Origin: Jiangella anatolica
GTDB taxonomy: Bacteria; Actinomycetota; Actinomycetes; Jiangellales; Jiangellaceae
Assembly (NCBI RefSeq): GCF_003236295.1
Contig: NZ_POTW01000020.1
Location: 1 to 64,000, forward strand
DNA length: 64,000 nucleotides
Direction of reading: 5' to 3'
In this document: piece by piece, positions 33,451 through 43,007 of the stretch
Layout of the letters: every line of letters starts with the position of its first letter
How positions within the stretch are numbered: the first letter of the stretch is position 1
Made by a program: the position numbers and the translations under genes
Notes under the pieces: model-generated
What the model was told of the DNA's origin: nothing
Seen by the model: the letters and a program-made list of their open reading frames with translations, nothing else
Database searches by the model: none

Positions 33451-34473
33451 ATGAACGTTCGCACGCTGGCCGCGGCGTCAGTACTCGCGCTGGCCGCCGG
33501 TCTGCTCCAACCCGTGGCCGCCCAGGCGGCCACGTTCGTGTCCTTCACGCCGCGCACGATCCTCGCGCCCGGCCTGCCGACCGAGGAGGAGGGCGGCGGC
33601 GTCGACCAGAACGTGACGCCCGTCGGCACGATCTCGCTCACCATGACCGCGTCGCAGACCGCCTACGTCGTCGCGAAGATGCGGGTCAACAACGCGACCA
33701 TCCGCAGCCTGTTCGACAACGAGGTCGTCTGCTCGGGGCCGGGCGGCTGGACCGAGAACATGGTGATCGGCCAGAACGTCTACGACCGGACCTCCGGCTC
33801 GCCGAACCAGGACGTGACGCTCTACACCCGGTTCCTCGTCCACCCCGGGGTCGCCGGCACGGTCACCTGCACCGCGAACGTCCGGGGCAACTCGCTCAGC
33901 AACGACGACGCCACCTACGACCTCGTGAGCGGCTACCTCCAGTTCGCCGACACCTCGGTCGTCAACGACGCGCTCGGCGAGCCGGTGCAGTCCGGCGTCA
34001 GCGCGGGGGTGTACGGCATGAACGCCACCCACCGGGAGGTGCGGCTGCCCGCGCTGGACTACTTCACCATGCCGGCCGGCGTCACGAATCTCAACGTCGT
34101 CGCCGACTCCGTGCTGATGATCTGCTACCCGAGCACGTCCTGCGACAAGTACGGCTCCTCGCAGGTGAAGTTCACGCTGTTCATCAACCAGTGGCGGTCC
34201 GACGGCACGCTGTGCAAGACCGACAGCAGCGTCCAGATCACGCACGACGTGCCGTACTGGGTGCATCACAAGTACGTGCCGCTGAACAAGCCCGACTTCG
34301 CGGTCAGCGACGCGCCGGGCTGCATCCCGCGGTTCAACGCCTACGTCAAGGCCGAATGGCTGGGCGGTCAGCTGGCGGGGATCCAGGGCACGGCGACCGA
34401 CCTCGTCGACTCCCGCGGCTCGAGCGGCACGCACGACTCCCACATGAGCCACGCTTTCGTCCTGCCGTCCTGA
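33451..34473 (+). CDS. Secreted protein of unknown function (340 residues)
   Basis: Signal peptide MNVRTLAAASVLALAAGLLQ with cleavage near AQA (about residue 26). The mature protein is beta-rich, with paired cysteines (near 95/147, 224/230, 252/290 by eye) that suggest disulfides, and many Tyr/Asn/Thr. No known domain is recognised. RBS TTGGAGG, 7 bases before ATG 33451. It heads an operon with a secreted propeller protein and a damaged sugar importer, so a carbohydrate-binding or cell-surface role is plausible but unproven. Confidence 0.72.
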   Translation: MNVRTLAAASVLALAAGLLQPVAAQAATFVSFTPRTILAPGLPTEEEGGGVDQNVTPVGTISLTMTASQTAYVVAKMRVNNATIRSLFDNEVVCSGPGGWTENMVIGQNVYDRTSGSPNQDVTLYTRFLVHPGVAGTVTCTANVRGNSLSNDDATYDLVSGYLQFADTSVVNDALGEPVQSGVSAGVYGMNATHREVRLPALDYFTMPAGVTNLNVVADSVLMICYPSTSCDKYGSSQVKFTLFINQWRSDGTLCKTDSSVQITHDVPYWVHHKYVPLNKPDFAVSDAPGCIPRFNAYVKAEWLGGQLAGIQGTATDLVDSRGSSGTHDSHMSHAFVLPS

Positions 34474-34499
34474 ACCCCCTACAGGAAGGGTGCACGCGC

Positions 34500-36578
34500 A
34501 TGCGCCTCCGGAAACGACCCTCGTGGCTCCTGGCGGTCTCGGCGCTGATCGCCGCCACCGCCCTGGCCCCCGTCACGGCCGCCACCGCGGAGACCACCTA
34601 CCCGCAGTACACCGACCGCGGCACCGTGCCGCTGACAGCCACGACGACCTCGGGCGGCGAGACGGCCCGCATGCCCGACGGCACGTACCGGACCTGGCTC
34701 GCCGTGACCGGCCTGCCCGCCGCCGGCGTGCCGGCCTACCTGGCCGAGATCGACCCGTTCACCCGGACGGTGGTGAACAAGTACCCCATGGAGAACGCGT
34801 CCGGCGCGTGGGGCGTCTCGGTCGCCGACAACGGCGACGTGTACGTCGCCACCAGCGTCAACGGCGACCTGTTCCGGCTGCCGTGGGGGAGCGGCGCGAT
34901 CGAGAACCTCGGCCGGCCGCTGCCCGACGTGAGCTTCCTCTGGGAGGGTGACACCGACGAGAACGGGACGTACTACATCGGCACGTATCACGGGTACGCC
35001 ACCGGCGGACTGCCGCCGGCGCACCTGGTGAGCTGGGACCCGGACACCCGGCAGTACCGCGACTACGGCACGTTCGGCGACCGGTACACCTACGTCCGCT
35101 CGGTCGAGTACGTCGACGGGCAGCTCTACGTCGGTGTCGGGCCGTTCACCGCGTTCTACCGCGTCGACCCGGTGACGGGCGCCAAGACGGAGATCGCCCT
35201 GCCACCCGGCGTGTCCGGCGACAAGTACACCTATCAGCTCGACGACGCGGGCGGATTCCTCTACGTGCTGTTCGCCGGTGGCATCGAGCCGGCCGTCGGC
35301 TGGGTCTACGACGTCGCACGTCAGCAGTGGAGCCGGCACGGCAGCCTGGGCGCCTACGCCGGCCAGTCCGTGACCAGCGCGGCCCGCAACGGTGAGGTGT
35401 ACATGGTGCGCGGCGGTGAGCTGACGGCGTACCAGCCGCACGGCGGGCGGTTCCGGCCGACCGGGTTCGTGGGCAATCCGGACCTCGGCGGGCTCAGCGC
35501 GGCCAAGGGCATCGAGCGGGTGGTCGATCCGGCCACCGGCCACGAGATGATCGTCGGCGGGCAGCCCACCGGCGTGATCTTCCAGTACGACCTCGAGACC
35601 GGGGAGGGCTCGATCGGCCCCGTCGACGGGCTGACCGGCACGCCGACGGCGCCCCGCTCGCTCGCCGTCGGGCCGGACGACCGGGTCTACGGCGGCGGCT
35701 ACTTCTCCGGCGGCCTGGTCGCGTGGGACCCGGGAACCACCGAGTGGTCGGTGTACCAGTTCCACCACCAGATCGAGGGCATGGCCACGCACAACGGCAT
35801 CCTCTACCTGGGCGTGTACCCGAACGCCGAGATCTACGCCTACGACCCGGCCCTTCCGTTCAGCGACACCAACCCGAAGCTGGTCTTCGACCTCAAGGCC
35901 TACGGGCAGGAACGGCCGTGGACGCTGGTCTCCGCGGGCGACTACCTGGCCGTCGGCACGTCGCCGAAGAACAGCGAGACCGAGGGGGCGCTCGCCCTCT
36001 ACGACCCCGACGACGGCACGTACCGCGTCTTCAAGGGGATCGCCGGGCCGCAGGAGATCAGTGCCCTGACCTACCGCGACGGCATCGTGTACGGCGGTTC
36101 GCTGGGCTGCTGCCCGTCGAAGCAGGACGGCCGGGTGTTCGCGCTCGACGCGGCGACGGGCCAGAAGCTCTGGGAGACCGTCCCGATGCCGGGTGAGCAC
36201 GGCGTCAACGGGCTGGCGTTCGACGACCAGGGCCGGCTGTTCGGCCTGACCGCTGGCAAGAGCTTCGAGCTCGACCTGGCCACGCGCCAGGTGACCCGCT
36301 CGGCCGAGTACGTCGCGTACAACTGGCCGCCGACGGTCGGGTTCCAGCCGCGGGCGGTCAACCTGGTGTTCGACCCGCACGACGGTTTCCTCTACGGCAC
36401 CGTCGTGAGCAGGTTCGTGCGCATCGACCGCGACACGCTGGTCAACACCGCACCCGACGTCCGGGCCCAGCCGAGCCTGTTCGCGGCGCCGCCCACCGGC
36501 GTCGGCCCGAAGTACTTCCTCCAGGGCAACAACCGCCTGGTCGAGAGTCTCTGGTACCCGTCGGAGGAGGCGCCATGA
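34500..36578 (+). CDS. Secreted beta-propeller (quinoprotein/SMP-like) protein
   Basis: 692 residues. Signal peptide MRLRKRPSWLLAVSALIAAT, cleaved after ATA near residue 30. The mature protein carries repeated blades of the form G-x-x-Y-x-x-x-Y-x-x-A-x-x-Y-x-x-D-x-x-T (for example GTYYIGTYHG, GQLYVGVGPF, GILYLGVYPNAEIYAYDP, GIVYGGSLGCC, GRVFALDAATGQKLWETVPM), as in PQQ-like and SMP-30-like propellers. A CC pair occurs in SLGCCPSKQDG. Catalytic residues not identified; may be a lyase or binding module for sugars. RBS AGGAAGGG. The stop overlaps the damaged lipoprotein ATG by 4 bases. Confidence 0.78.
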   Translation: MRLRKRPSWLLAVSALIAATALAPVTAATAETTYPQYTDRGTVPLTATTTSGGETARMPDGTYRTWLAVTGLPAAGVPAYLAEIDPFTRTVVNKYPMENASGAWGVSVADNGDVYVATSVNGDLFRLPWGSGAIENLGRPLPDVSFLWEGDTDENGTYYIGTYHGYATGGLPPAHLVSWDPDTRQYRDYGTFGDRYTYVRSVEYVDGQLYVGVGPFTAFYRVDPVTGAKTEIALPPGVSGDKYTYQLDDAGGFLYVLFAGGIEPAVGWVYDVARQQWSRHGSLGAYAGQSVTSAARNGEVYMVRGGELTAYQPHGGRFRPTGFVGNPDLGGLSAAKGIERVVDPATGHEMIVGGQPTGVIFQYDLETGEGSIGPVDGLTGTPTAPRSLAVGPDDRVYGGGYFSGGLVAWDPGTTEWSVYQFHHQIEGMATHNGILYLGVYPNAEIYAYDPALPFSDTNPKLVFDLKAYGQERPWTLVSAGDYLAVGTSPKNSETEGALALYDPDDGTYRVFKGIAGPQEISALTYRDGIVYGGSLGCCPSKQDGRVFALDAATGQKLWETVPMPGEHGVNGLAFDDQGRLFGLTAGKSFELDLATRQVTRSAEYVAYNWPPTVGFQPRAVNLVFDPHDGFLYGTVVSRFVRIDRDTLVNTAPDVRAQPSLFAAPPTGVGPKYFLQGNNRLVESLWYPSEEAP

Positions 36579-37688
36579 GAGGGCGGCAGCTCGCCGCGGT
36601 GACCGCCGTCGCGTTGTCCACGGCGTTGGTCGCGGCCTGTGGCGGCGACGACTCCGACTCCGGCGCCGGCTCAGGCGACGGCTCGGGGAGGTGTCGCTGA
36701 CCACGGCGATCGCCGGCAACAGCGCGCCGGACGTCGTCTACCTGATCCCGGACCAGCTCGCGGGCTACGCCCGCAACATCGAGCCGATCGACGACTACCT
36801 CAGCGAGGAGGCCAGGAGCGACTACCTCGACAACGCCGTCGAGTCCGTGAGCATCGACGGGCAGCTGATGGGTGCGCCCATCCTGTCCTCGGTGATCCCG
36901 CTCGTCTGCAACAAGCAGGTGCTCGACGCCGTCGGCGTCACCGAGTACCCGTCGACGTGGGACGACATCCTCGAGCTCGGGCCGGTGTTCAAGGACGCGG
37001 GCTACTACGTCACCACCTACGGCGGCGATGCCGCCGGCTCGCTCAACCTCTCCTTCTACCCGCTGCTCTGGCAGGCCGGTGGCGACGTCTACGACGACGA
37101 CGGCACCGAGGTCGCGTTCAACAGCGACGAGGGCGTGCGGGCGCCGGAGTTCGTGCGCGAGCTCGTCGAGAACGGCTTCGTGCCCGAGGACCGGCTGGTC
37201 ACCGAGCCGCCGCTGGAGCAGACGCAGTTCGCGCAGGGCCGGGTCGCGTGCACGATGCACGTCGAGCCGCAGCACCTCACCGCGTTCTGGGGCGAGGAGA
37301 ACACGGTGGTGCTGCCCCGCTGACCGAGAGCGAACAGGTGGCCTACGGCACCGTGGGGTCGTTGTCCATGCCGCGCAGCGCGGAGGACAAGGAGGCGGCC
37401 GGCGCCTGGATCGAGTTCGTGACCGACGCCGAGAACGCCGCCGAGTACGACACGGCGGCGAGCTTCTTCTCCACCAAGGAGTCCGTCGGCGCGCTCTACG
37501 AGGGTGACCCGATCTTCGGCGAGTCGGAGAAGTACACCGAGTTCGCGACCGTCGGACCTCTCGTCGAGTCCGCTCGCGAGGTGATGGGCGTGCTGGGACC
37601 GGAGATCCAGAGTGTCCTCATCGGGGACAAGGAACCGCGGCAGGCTCTCGACGACGCCGCCGAGGCGGCGCAGCCGCTGCTGCGCTGA
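36575..37688 (+). pseudogene. Broken ABC sugar-binding lipoprotein gene
   Basis: Three frames encode one protein. 36575-36700: lipoprotein signal MRGRQLAAVTAVALSTALVA, lipobox AACG, linker, then stop. From 36688 in another frame: EVSLTTAIAGNSAPDVVYLI onward to 37323. From 37320 in the third frame: LTESEQVAYGTVGSLSMPRS to 37688. By comparison with the intact binding protein at 6925, about 45 codons (first strand and helix) are missing at the first junction; the second junction is explained by loss of one C in the C-run at 37315-37318, which would restore VLPPLTESEQ. No functional binding protein can be made as written. Sequencing error is possible at the second site, less so at the first. Confidence 0.82.
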
Positions 37689-37755
37689 GGGATACGGAGG
37701 GCCGCCGGCAGCAGACCGCGGCGGGCGGTCCTCCCCGCACCGGCGAAGGAGGCCG

Positions 37756-38678
37756 ATGCCCGTGCCGACTCGGACGGTGATGCCTGTCGCGACGCCGGCG
37801 AGCCCGGCGTCGCGACGGCGGGTGTCGTGGCGCGAGGCCCGCGTCGGCCTGCTGTTCGTGCTCCCGTGCCTGCTGTTCTTCGTCGCCTTCCGGTTCGGCC
37901 CGGCGATCGCCGGCGCGCTCCTGGGGTTCACCGACTACCAGCCCGGCGCGGAGACCAGCTGGACCGGGCTGGAGAACTTCCGGCGCATGGCCGACGACCC
38001 GCTGTTCTGGCGGGCGCTGCGGACGACGCTGCTGTACTCCGTCCTCGCGGTGCCGTTGTCGATCCTCGCCGCGCTGGCGATGGCGCTGCTCGTGCGCCGG
38101 GCCTTTCGCGGCGTGCGGCTGTTCCGGTCGATCTGCTTCCTCCCGGTGGTGACCAGCCCGGTCCTCGCCGGCATCGTCTTCACCTGGATCTTCGCGCCGC
38201 ACGGGCCGTGGTCGTCGTTGATGGGCGCCGCCGGGCTGCGGGTCAGTCGTGGCTGTCCGATCCGGCACTGGTCATTCCCGCGCTCGTCGTCGTCGCCGTG
38301 TGGACGAGGTTCGGCTACGGCATGCTCATCCTGCTGGCCCGCCTGCAGGACATCCCGCGCGAGCTGGAGGAGGCCGCGCTGACCGACGGCGCCGGCCCGT
38401 GGCAGCGCTTCCGCCACGTCGTCCTGCCGGAGCTGCGCGGGGCGATCTTCTTCCTGGCCGTCATCGAGACGACCGTCTCGTTCCAGGTCTTCGACACCGT
38501 CTACGTCATGACCGGCGGCGGGCCGGCCAACGCGAGCTACATGGTCGTCTTCCAGATCTACGACCAGGCGTTCCGGTACTTCGACTTCGGCTACGCCAGC
38601 GCGATCGGCGTCGCCCTCTTCGTCATGACGCTGGCCGTCGCCGTCATCCAGCGTCTCACCGTGGGGAGGGACCGATGA
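37756..38678 (+). pseudogene. Frameshifted ABC sugar permease gene (MalF type)
   Basis: ATG 37756 opens a good MalF-type protein (RVGLLFVLPCLLFFVAFRFG; LYSVLAVPLSILAALAMALL) up to MGAAGL near 38238, then the frame is lost. The rest continues in the next frame: QSWLSDPALVIPALVVVAVW, EAA loop EEAALTDGAGPWQRFRHVVL, to TGA at 38678. Adding one C after 38239 would read LPGQSWLSD, the family-typical text, so a single C deletion is the lesion. RBS GAAGGA. TGA overlaps the next ATG, showing that coupling was conserved. Confidence 0.85.
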
Positions 38679-39451
38679 CCGCGGTGATCCCGGAGACGTC
38701 CCCGGTCGCCGGCGGCGGCGAGCCTCGGCGCGCGGGGCGCCGCCCCTACGAGACGTTCCGGCCCGGCCGCGCCGGCCGTGTCGTCCGCGCCGCCCTGCTG
38801 CTGCTCGCCGCGATCGTCACCCTTTTCCCCTTCTACGTGATGGTCGTGCTGTCGCTCAAGCCGGTAGGCCCCGTCACATTCCCCGGGAGCCTCGCGCCGA
38901 CCGGGCTCACCACGGAGGCGTTCGGCCAGATCCTCGGCGTGCGCGACGTGCTGCGCTGGGCGCTGAACACGCTCGTCTACTCGGTGGTCTCGGTGGTGGG
39001 CGTGCTCTTCCTCGTCTCCCAGGCCGGCGGGGTCAACACGTACTGGTGCCAGATCCTGCCGACGCCGGCCAACGCCCAGGCCGTCTTCCTCATCCGCCAG
39101 TTCGTCCGCTCCCTGCCCGACTCGCTGTTCGAGGCGGCGACCATCGACGGCTGCTCGGAGTGGCGCATCTACCGCTCGATCGTGCTGCCCCTCATCAAGC
39201 CCATCCTCGCCACCCTCGGCGTCTTCGTCTTCCTCTGGCACTGGAACGACTTCCTCTGGCCCCTGATCGTCGGCCAGGCGCAGGAGATGCGGACGCTGAC
39301 CACCGGGCTCGCGTCGCTCAACGCGGAGCAGGTCCCGCTCAGCGTCGTCCTGGCCGGGTCGGTGGTGGCCTTCGTCCCCATCTTCATGGCCTACCTCGTC
39401 GGCCAGCGCTACTTCACCGAGGGCATCACGATGACGGGCCAGAAGGGGTGA
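38675..39451 (+). pseudogene. ABC sugar permease gene (MalG type) with internal deletion
   Basis: 258 residues in one open frame, but against the intact paralogue at 9224 about 43 residues are absent between VVSVVGVLFLVSQAG and GVNTYWCQILPT: the AGYA-AKKRF loop, a membrane helix, and the start of the next. Residues just around the junction (LVSQAGGVNTYWCQILPTPA) also deviate. The EAA loop (LFEAATIDGCSEWRIYRSIV) and last two helices are intact. With two of six helices affected it should not fold as a working permease. The frame is preserved, so without comparison it would pass as a normal gene. Confidence 0.72.
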
Positions 39452-39580
39452 CGCCGAGGTGATGTCGTCAGCCCAGAGATGGCACGCGCGTGACTGCTCG
39501 CCGTGCCTGACTCCGCGCTGACCCTCACCGGCGCGCCGCCGGCCCCTTCAGCTTCTGGTGAACAGAGCTTGCGAGGACGC

Positions 39581-39622
39581 GTAGCTTGATGAGTTAGTTA
39601 GCCAACTAACTCATCAAGCTAC
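39581..39622. promoter_or_regulatory. 19+4+19 bp perfect palindrome before the MFS gene (TetR-type operator or RNA switch)
   Basis: gtagcttgatgagttagtt (39581-39599), agcc, aactaactcatcaagctac (39604-39622). The inner gttagttagccaactaac resembles TetR-family operators. Its right edge touches the Shine-Dalgarno TTGGAG (39622-39627), so as RNA it would also hide the ribosome site. The local AT content is far above the surroundings. Confidence 0.75.
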
Positions 39623-39634
39623 TTGGAGTCTCTC

Positions 39635-41089
39635 ATGGTCCAGGCCGTCCCCGACCCGCGGCGCTGGAAGGCGCTGGCGTTGCTGTGCGGCGCGTTCTTC
39701 ATGGTCATCCTCGATTCGGCGATCGTCGTCGTCGCGCTGCCGTCGATCGAGATCGATCTGGGTTTCGCGCCGAGTGATCTGCAGTGGGTGCTGAGCGCGT
39801 ATGCACTGACGTTCGGCGGCTTGTTGCTTCTCGGCGGCCGCTCGGCCGACCTGCTGGGCCGGCGCCGGATGTTCATGGTCGGGCTGGCGCTGTTCACGGC
39901 GGCGTCGTTGCTGTGTGCCCTGGCGTGGTCGCCGGCGGCGCTGATCGCCGCGCGCGCGTTCCAGGGGGTGGGCGCCGCGGTCTTGACACCGACGGCGCTG
40001 TCGATCGTGACGACGACGTTCGAGGAGGGACCGGAGCGGAACAAGGCGCTGGGCATCTGGGGCGCGTTGGGCGGGGTCGGCGGGACGGCCGGCTGGCTGA
40101 TCGGCGGTCCCCTCACCGACATCAGCTGGGAGTGGATCTTCCTGATCAACCTTCCCATCGGGGTAACGGCTCTGGCGCTGGCGCCGCGGCTGCTGCGCGA
40201 GAGCCGGGCCCAGGGGCAGCGCCGCGGCTTCGACCCGCTCGGCGCGCTGTCGGCGACGGCGGCCCTGGTGCTGATGGTCTACGCCGTCGTGGAAGCGCCG
40301 CAGGCCGGATGGACCGGCGCGCAGACGGTCGGCCTGCTGGCCGCGTCGTTGGCGATGTTCGTCCTGTTCACGGTGATCGAGTCGCGTGTCGCGCAGCCGC
40401 TGCTCCCGCTGCGGATCCTGCGGTCGTGGACGCTGGTCGGTGCGAACGTGACGATGCTGGTGTTCTCCACGATCGCTTTCGGGATGCCGTTCATCCTCAC
40501 CCTGTATGCCCAGCAGGTGCTCGGCTACTCGGCCGTCGAGTTCGGCCTCAGCTCGATCGTGTTCCCGCTTGCGGTCACGGTCGCCGCCATCGTCGGCCAG
40601 GGCCTGGTCCTCAAGGCCGGCTTCCGGCTCGTCGCCACCGCGGGCCTGACTCTGCTGGGTATCGGATGCCTCTACCTGACCCAGGTATCGGCCGGTGGCA
40701 GCTACTTCGGTGACATCTTCCTGGGCCTGCTCGTCAGCGGGCTCGGCGTCGGCCTCACGTTCGTCACCTGCTCGATCGCCGCCCTGGCCGGGGTCGACGA
40801 ACGCGAAGCGGGTCTGGCGTCGGGGCTGAGCAACACCACGTTCCAGATCGGCGCGGCGGTCGGGGTGGCCATCGTGTCGACGGTCGCGGTCTCACGGACC
40901 GACGACGTGGTCGCCGGAGGCGGCGAGCCGATCGTCGCGCTCGTCGAAGGCCACCAGGCCGGGTTCCTCGCCGCGACGATCCTGGCCGGCATCGGCATCC
41001 TGTCCGCGCTGCTGCTGCTTCGGCGCCCACCGGTCCCCAGCCCGGACCAACCCCCGTTGGTACCCGTCGCCGAGCACGCCGACGACTGA
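39635..41089 (+). CDS. MFS drug exporter, DHA2 (14-TMS, EmrB/QacA) family
   Basis: 484 residues, 13-14 predicted helices. Motif A GGRSADLLGRRRMF between helices 2 and 3, motif C-like ALGGVGGTAGWLIGGPLT in helix 5, and motif D1 LDSAIVVVALPSIEIDLG in helix 1, all typical of proton-driven drug efflux. ATG 39635 has TTGGAG at 7 bases. A TetR regulator is encoded convergently at 41180; the palindrome at 39581-39622 is its probable operator. The substrate is unknown. Confidence 0.9.
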   Translation: MVQAVPDPRRWKALALLCGAFFMVILDSAIVVVALPSIEIDLGFAPSDLQWVLSAYALTFGGLLLLGGRSADLLGRRRMFMVGLALFTAASLLCALAWSPAALIAARAFQGVGAAVLTPTALSIVTTTFEEGPERNKALGIWGALGGVGGTAGWLIGGPLTDISWEWIFLINLPIGVTALALAPRLLRESRAQGQRRGFDPLGALSATAALVLMVYAVVEAPQAGWTGAQTVGLLAASLAMFVLFTVIESRVAQPLLPLRILRSWTLVGANVTMLVFSTIAFGMPFILTLYAQQVLGYSAVEFGLSSIVFPLAVTVAAIVGQGLVLKAGFRLVATAGLTLLGIGCLYLTQVSAGGSYFGDIFLGLLVSGLGVGLTFVTCSIAALAGVDEREAGLASGLSNTTFQIGAAVGVAIVSTVAVSRTDDVVAGGGEPIVALVEGHQAGFLAATILAGIGILSALLLLRRPPVPSPDQPPLVPVAEHADD

Positions 41090-41179
41090 CCGCACCTGGT
41101 CGCGGGTGGCGGGCCCGGCGCCCGACCGGATCCGCCACCGCCGGCGGCTGCTCTCGAGGGGTGGTCCTGAGTCCGGGGA

Positions 41180-41749
41180 TCAGCCGAGGCTGTCGAGCCA
41201 GCGCTCGATGCGGCGCACCTGCGAGATCAACAGCGCCTCGTCGCCGAAGGTGTTGGCCAGCAACACGGCGCCCTGGATGCCGGAGAGCAACTCGACGGCC
41301 AGCGCGGCCGCGTCCCGTCGTCCCAGTTCGCGGAACTGGGCCTCGGCCCAGTGGAGGATCTCGCGCAGTACCGTCGCCGCATGCTCGGCGAGGCCGTCGT
41401 GGGACTTGTTGAGCTCATAGGACAGGCCGCCCAGTGGACAGCCGTGCGAGGTGATCGTGTCGCTGGACTGCGTCCACGTCTCGGCCAGCCCCTTGAGCCG
41501 GGACTTCGGCGTCCGTCGCTTGTCGAGCCTCGCCAGTTCGGCCCGGACCATGGCCCGCCGGTGCTCGATGACCGCGTCGACGAGCTCGTCGCGACTCTTG
41601 AAGTAGTAGTAGACGTTGCCCTGCGGGACGTCGGCGTGCTGGGCGATCTGCGCCAGGGTCGTGCGCTGCACACCCTGCCGATGCAGGAGGTCCGCGGCAC
41701 CGGCGACGAGGCGCTCCCGCTTCCCTGGACGTGGGTCTAAGTCAGTCAT
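41180..41749 (-). CDS. TetR-family regulator, probably of the MFS exporter
   Basis: 189 residues. N-terminal helix-turn-helix (RERLVAGAADLLHRQGVQRT, IAQHADVPQGNVYYYFKSRD, residues 10-55) and a ligand domain of the TetR_C type with SSDTITSHGCPLGGLSYELN, a motif seen in LfrR/YxaF-like repressors that sense redox or quinone compounds; the Cys in HGCPLG is conserved there. No palindrome like that at 39581 lies in its own promoter, so autoregulation is not evident. Confidence 0.88.
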   Translation of the reverse strand: MTDLDPRPGKRERLVAGAADLLHRQGVQRTTLAQIAQHADVPQGNVYYYFKSRDELVDAVIEHRRAMVRAELARLDKRRTPKSRLKGLAETWTQSSDTITSHGCPLGGLSYELNKSHDGLAEHAATVLREILHWAEAQFRELGRRDAAALAVELLSGIQGAVLLANTFGDEALLISQVRRIERWLDSLG

Positions 41750-41866
41750 CTCACTATCAAGGCTACCTTCGGCGCGCGAAAGTCTCGCGCCGCGCCCACG
41801 TCGAGCTCGCGGCCATGGCTGAGGGCGGCGAGCGTCGCGGCGCTCCAGGCGGTTGCCCAGGTTGTG

Positions 41867-41942
41867 TGGTGCCCCCGGCAGGATTCGAACCTGCGACCCT
41901 CCGCTTAGGAGGCGGATGCTCTATCCCCTGAGCTACGAGGGC
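41867..41942 (-). tRNA. tRNA-Arg (anticodon CCU)
   Basis: On the minus strand: acceptor GCCCTCG pairs with CGGGGGC (one G-U), D arm GCTCAGGGGATAGAGC, anticodon loop CTCCTAA (anticodon CCU), T arm GGTTCGAATCC, discriminator A, and an encoded CCA at 41869-41867. Length 76. It reads AGG codons, which are rare in this DNA. Confidence 0.95.
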
Positions 41943-42007
41943 GGGCTGCGCCATTCTATCGGCCGCGGACCGGCCGCCGCTGCCGGTAGGCGTCTACGCT
42001 CGACAGC

Positions 42008-42973
42008 GTGAGCAACCTCGATGCGCGCCCGGCGGAGACGCGGTGCCGGACGGGCGAGCACGCGGGCCCGGCGGCGGTGCTGCTGGAGCCTCGTGACGTG
42101 CCGTTGGGCGGGATCCGGGCGATGCGGGTGGCGCGCACACTGCCGCACCGCGAGGTGCCCACCGTCGGCGCGTGGTGCTTCCTGGACCAGTTCGGGCCGC
42201 AGCGCACCGACATGATGGTGCTGCCACACCCGCACACCGGGCTGCAGACGGTCACCTGGCCGCTCCGGGGCGAGATCCACCACCGCGACAGTGTCGGCAG
42301 CGACGTCGTCGTGAGGCCGGGGCAGCTGAACCTGATGACGAGCGGGCCCGGTATCGCGCACTCGGAGATCTCGCTCGGCGAGGCGCCGATGCTGCACGGC
42401 CTGCAACTGTGGGTCGCGCTCCCGGAGGGCGCCGACGCGAGACCGGGCTTCGAGCAGCACACCGACCTCCCGGTGTACGACGGCGACGGGGTGCGCGCGA
42501 CGGTCGTGGTCGGCGAGCTCGCCGGGGCGACGTCGCCGGCGACGGCGTACAGTCCGCTGCTCGGCGCCCAGCTGGACGTCGACGACACCGCGACGCTGCC
42601 GCTGCGCGCCGACTTCGAGCACGCCGTCCTCGTGCTGACGGGACGCGCGACCGTGGCCGGCACAGAGCTGGCGCCGGGACCGCTGCTCTACCTCGGCACC
42701 GGACGCACCGAGCTGACGCTGCAGGCGCACGACGACGACACGACGCTGTTCCTGCTCGGCGGCGAGCCGTTCCCCGACGACCTGGTGATGTGGTGGAACT
42801 TCGTCGGCCGCAGCCATGAGGACATCGTCGCCGCGCGGGAGGAGTGGGAGCGGCCGGACCAGCACCGCTTCGGCACCGTCGCCGGGCACGACGGGGCCAG
42901 GATCCCGGCGCCGCCGCTACCGCCGCTGCGCCTCACCCCGCGTCGCCGCCGCCCGGCGCCGCGCCGGCCGTAG
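42008..42973 (+). CDS. Pirin family protein
   Basis: 321 residues with two cupin folds. The metal-binding pattern of the N-terminal cupin is PHPHTGLQTVTWPLRGEIHH (His-His-His/Glu), followed by PGQLNLMTSGPGIAHSE and the Pirin_C segment VLTGRATVAGTELAPGPLLY. Bacterial pirins bind Fe and may act as quercetinase or as modulators of other enzymes (pyruvate dehydrogenase, acyl-CoA dehydrogenase). GTG 42008 follows TACGCT by 7 bases without Shine-Dalgarno: a leaderless start. The last 25 residues are basic and proline-rich. Confidence 0.9.
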   Translation: MSNLDARPAETRCRTGEHAGPAAVLLEPRDVPLGGIRAMRVARTLPHREVPTVGAWCFLDQFGPQRTDMMVLPHPHTGLQTVTWPLRGEIHHRDSVGSDVVVRPGQLNLMTSGPGIAHSEISLGEAPMLHGLQLWVALPEGADARPGFEQHTDLPVYDGDGVRATVVVGELAGATSPATAYSPLLGAQLDVDDTATLPLRADFEHAVLVLTGRATVAGTELAPGPLLYLGTGRTELTLQAHDDDTTLFLLGGEPFPDDLVMWWNFVGRSHEDIVAAREEWERPDQHRFGTVAGHDGARIPAPPLPPLRLTPRRRRPAPRRP

Positions 42974-43007
42974 CGCAAAAGCCGTACCCTTCCGGCCCCT
43001 TCGTGCG

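Noticed and set aside
36691-37323. A separate intact gene from the internal GTG at 36691
   Set aside because: It encodes only the middle of a binding protein, with no signal peptide and no ribosome site, and continues in other frames on both sides; it is part of the pseudogene.
41750-41790. Operator for TetR autoregulation upstream of the tetR gene
   Set aside because: No palindrome comparable with 39581-39622 is found in this stretch.
41731-41954. Short open frames over the tRNA-Arg gene
   Set aside because: The reading FEPATLRLGGG-type text is the usual translation artefact of a tRNA; the RNA folds perfectly.
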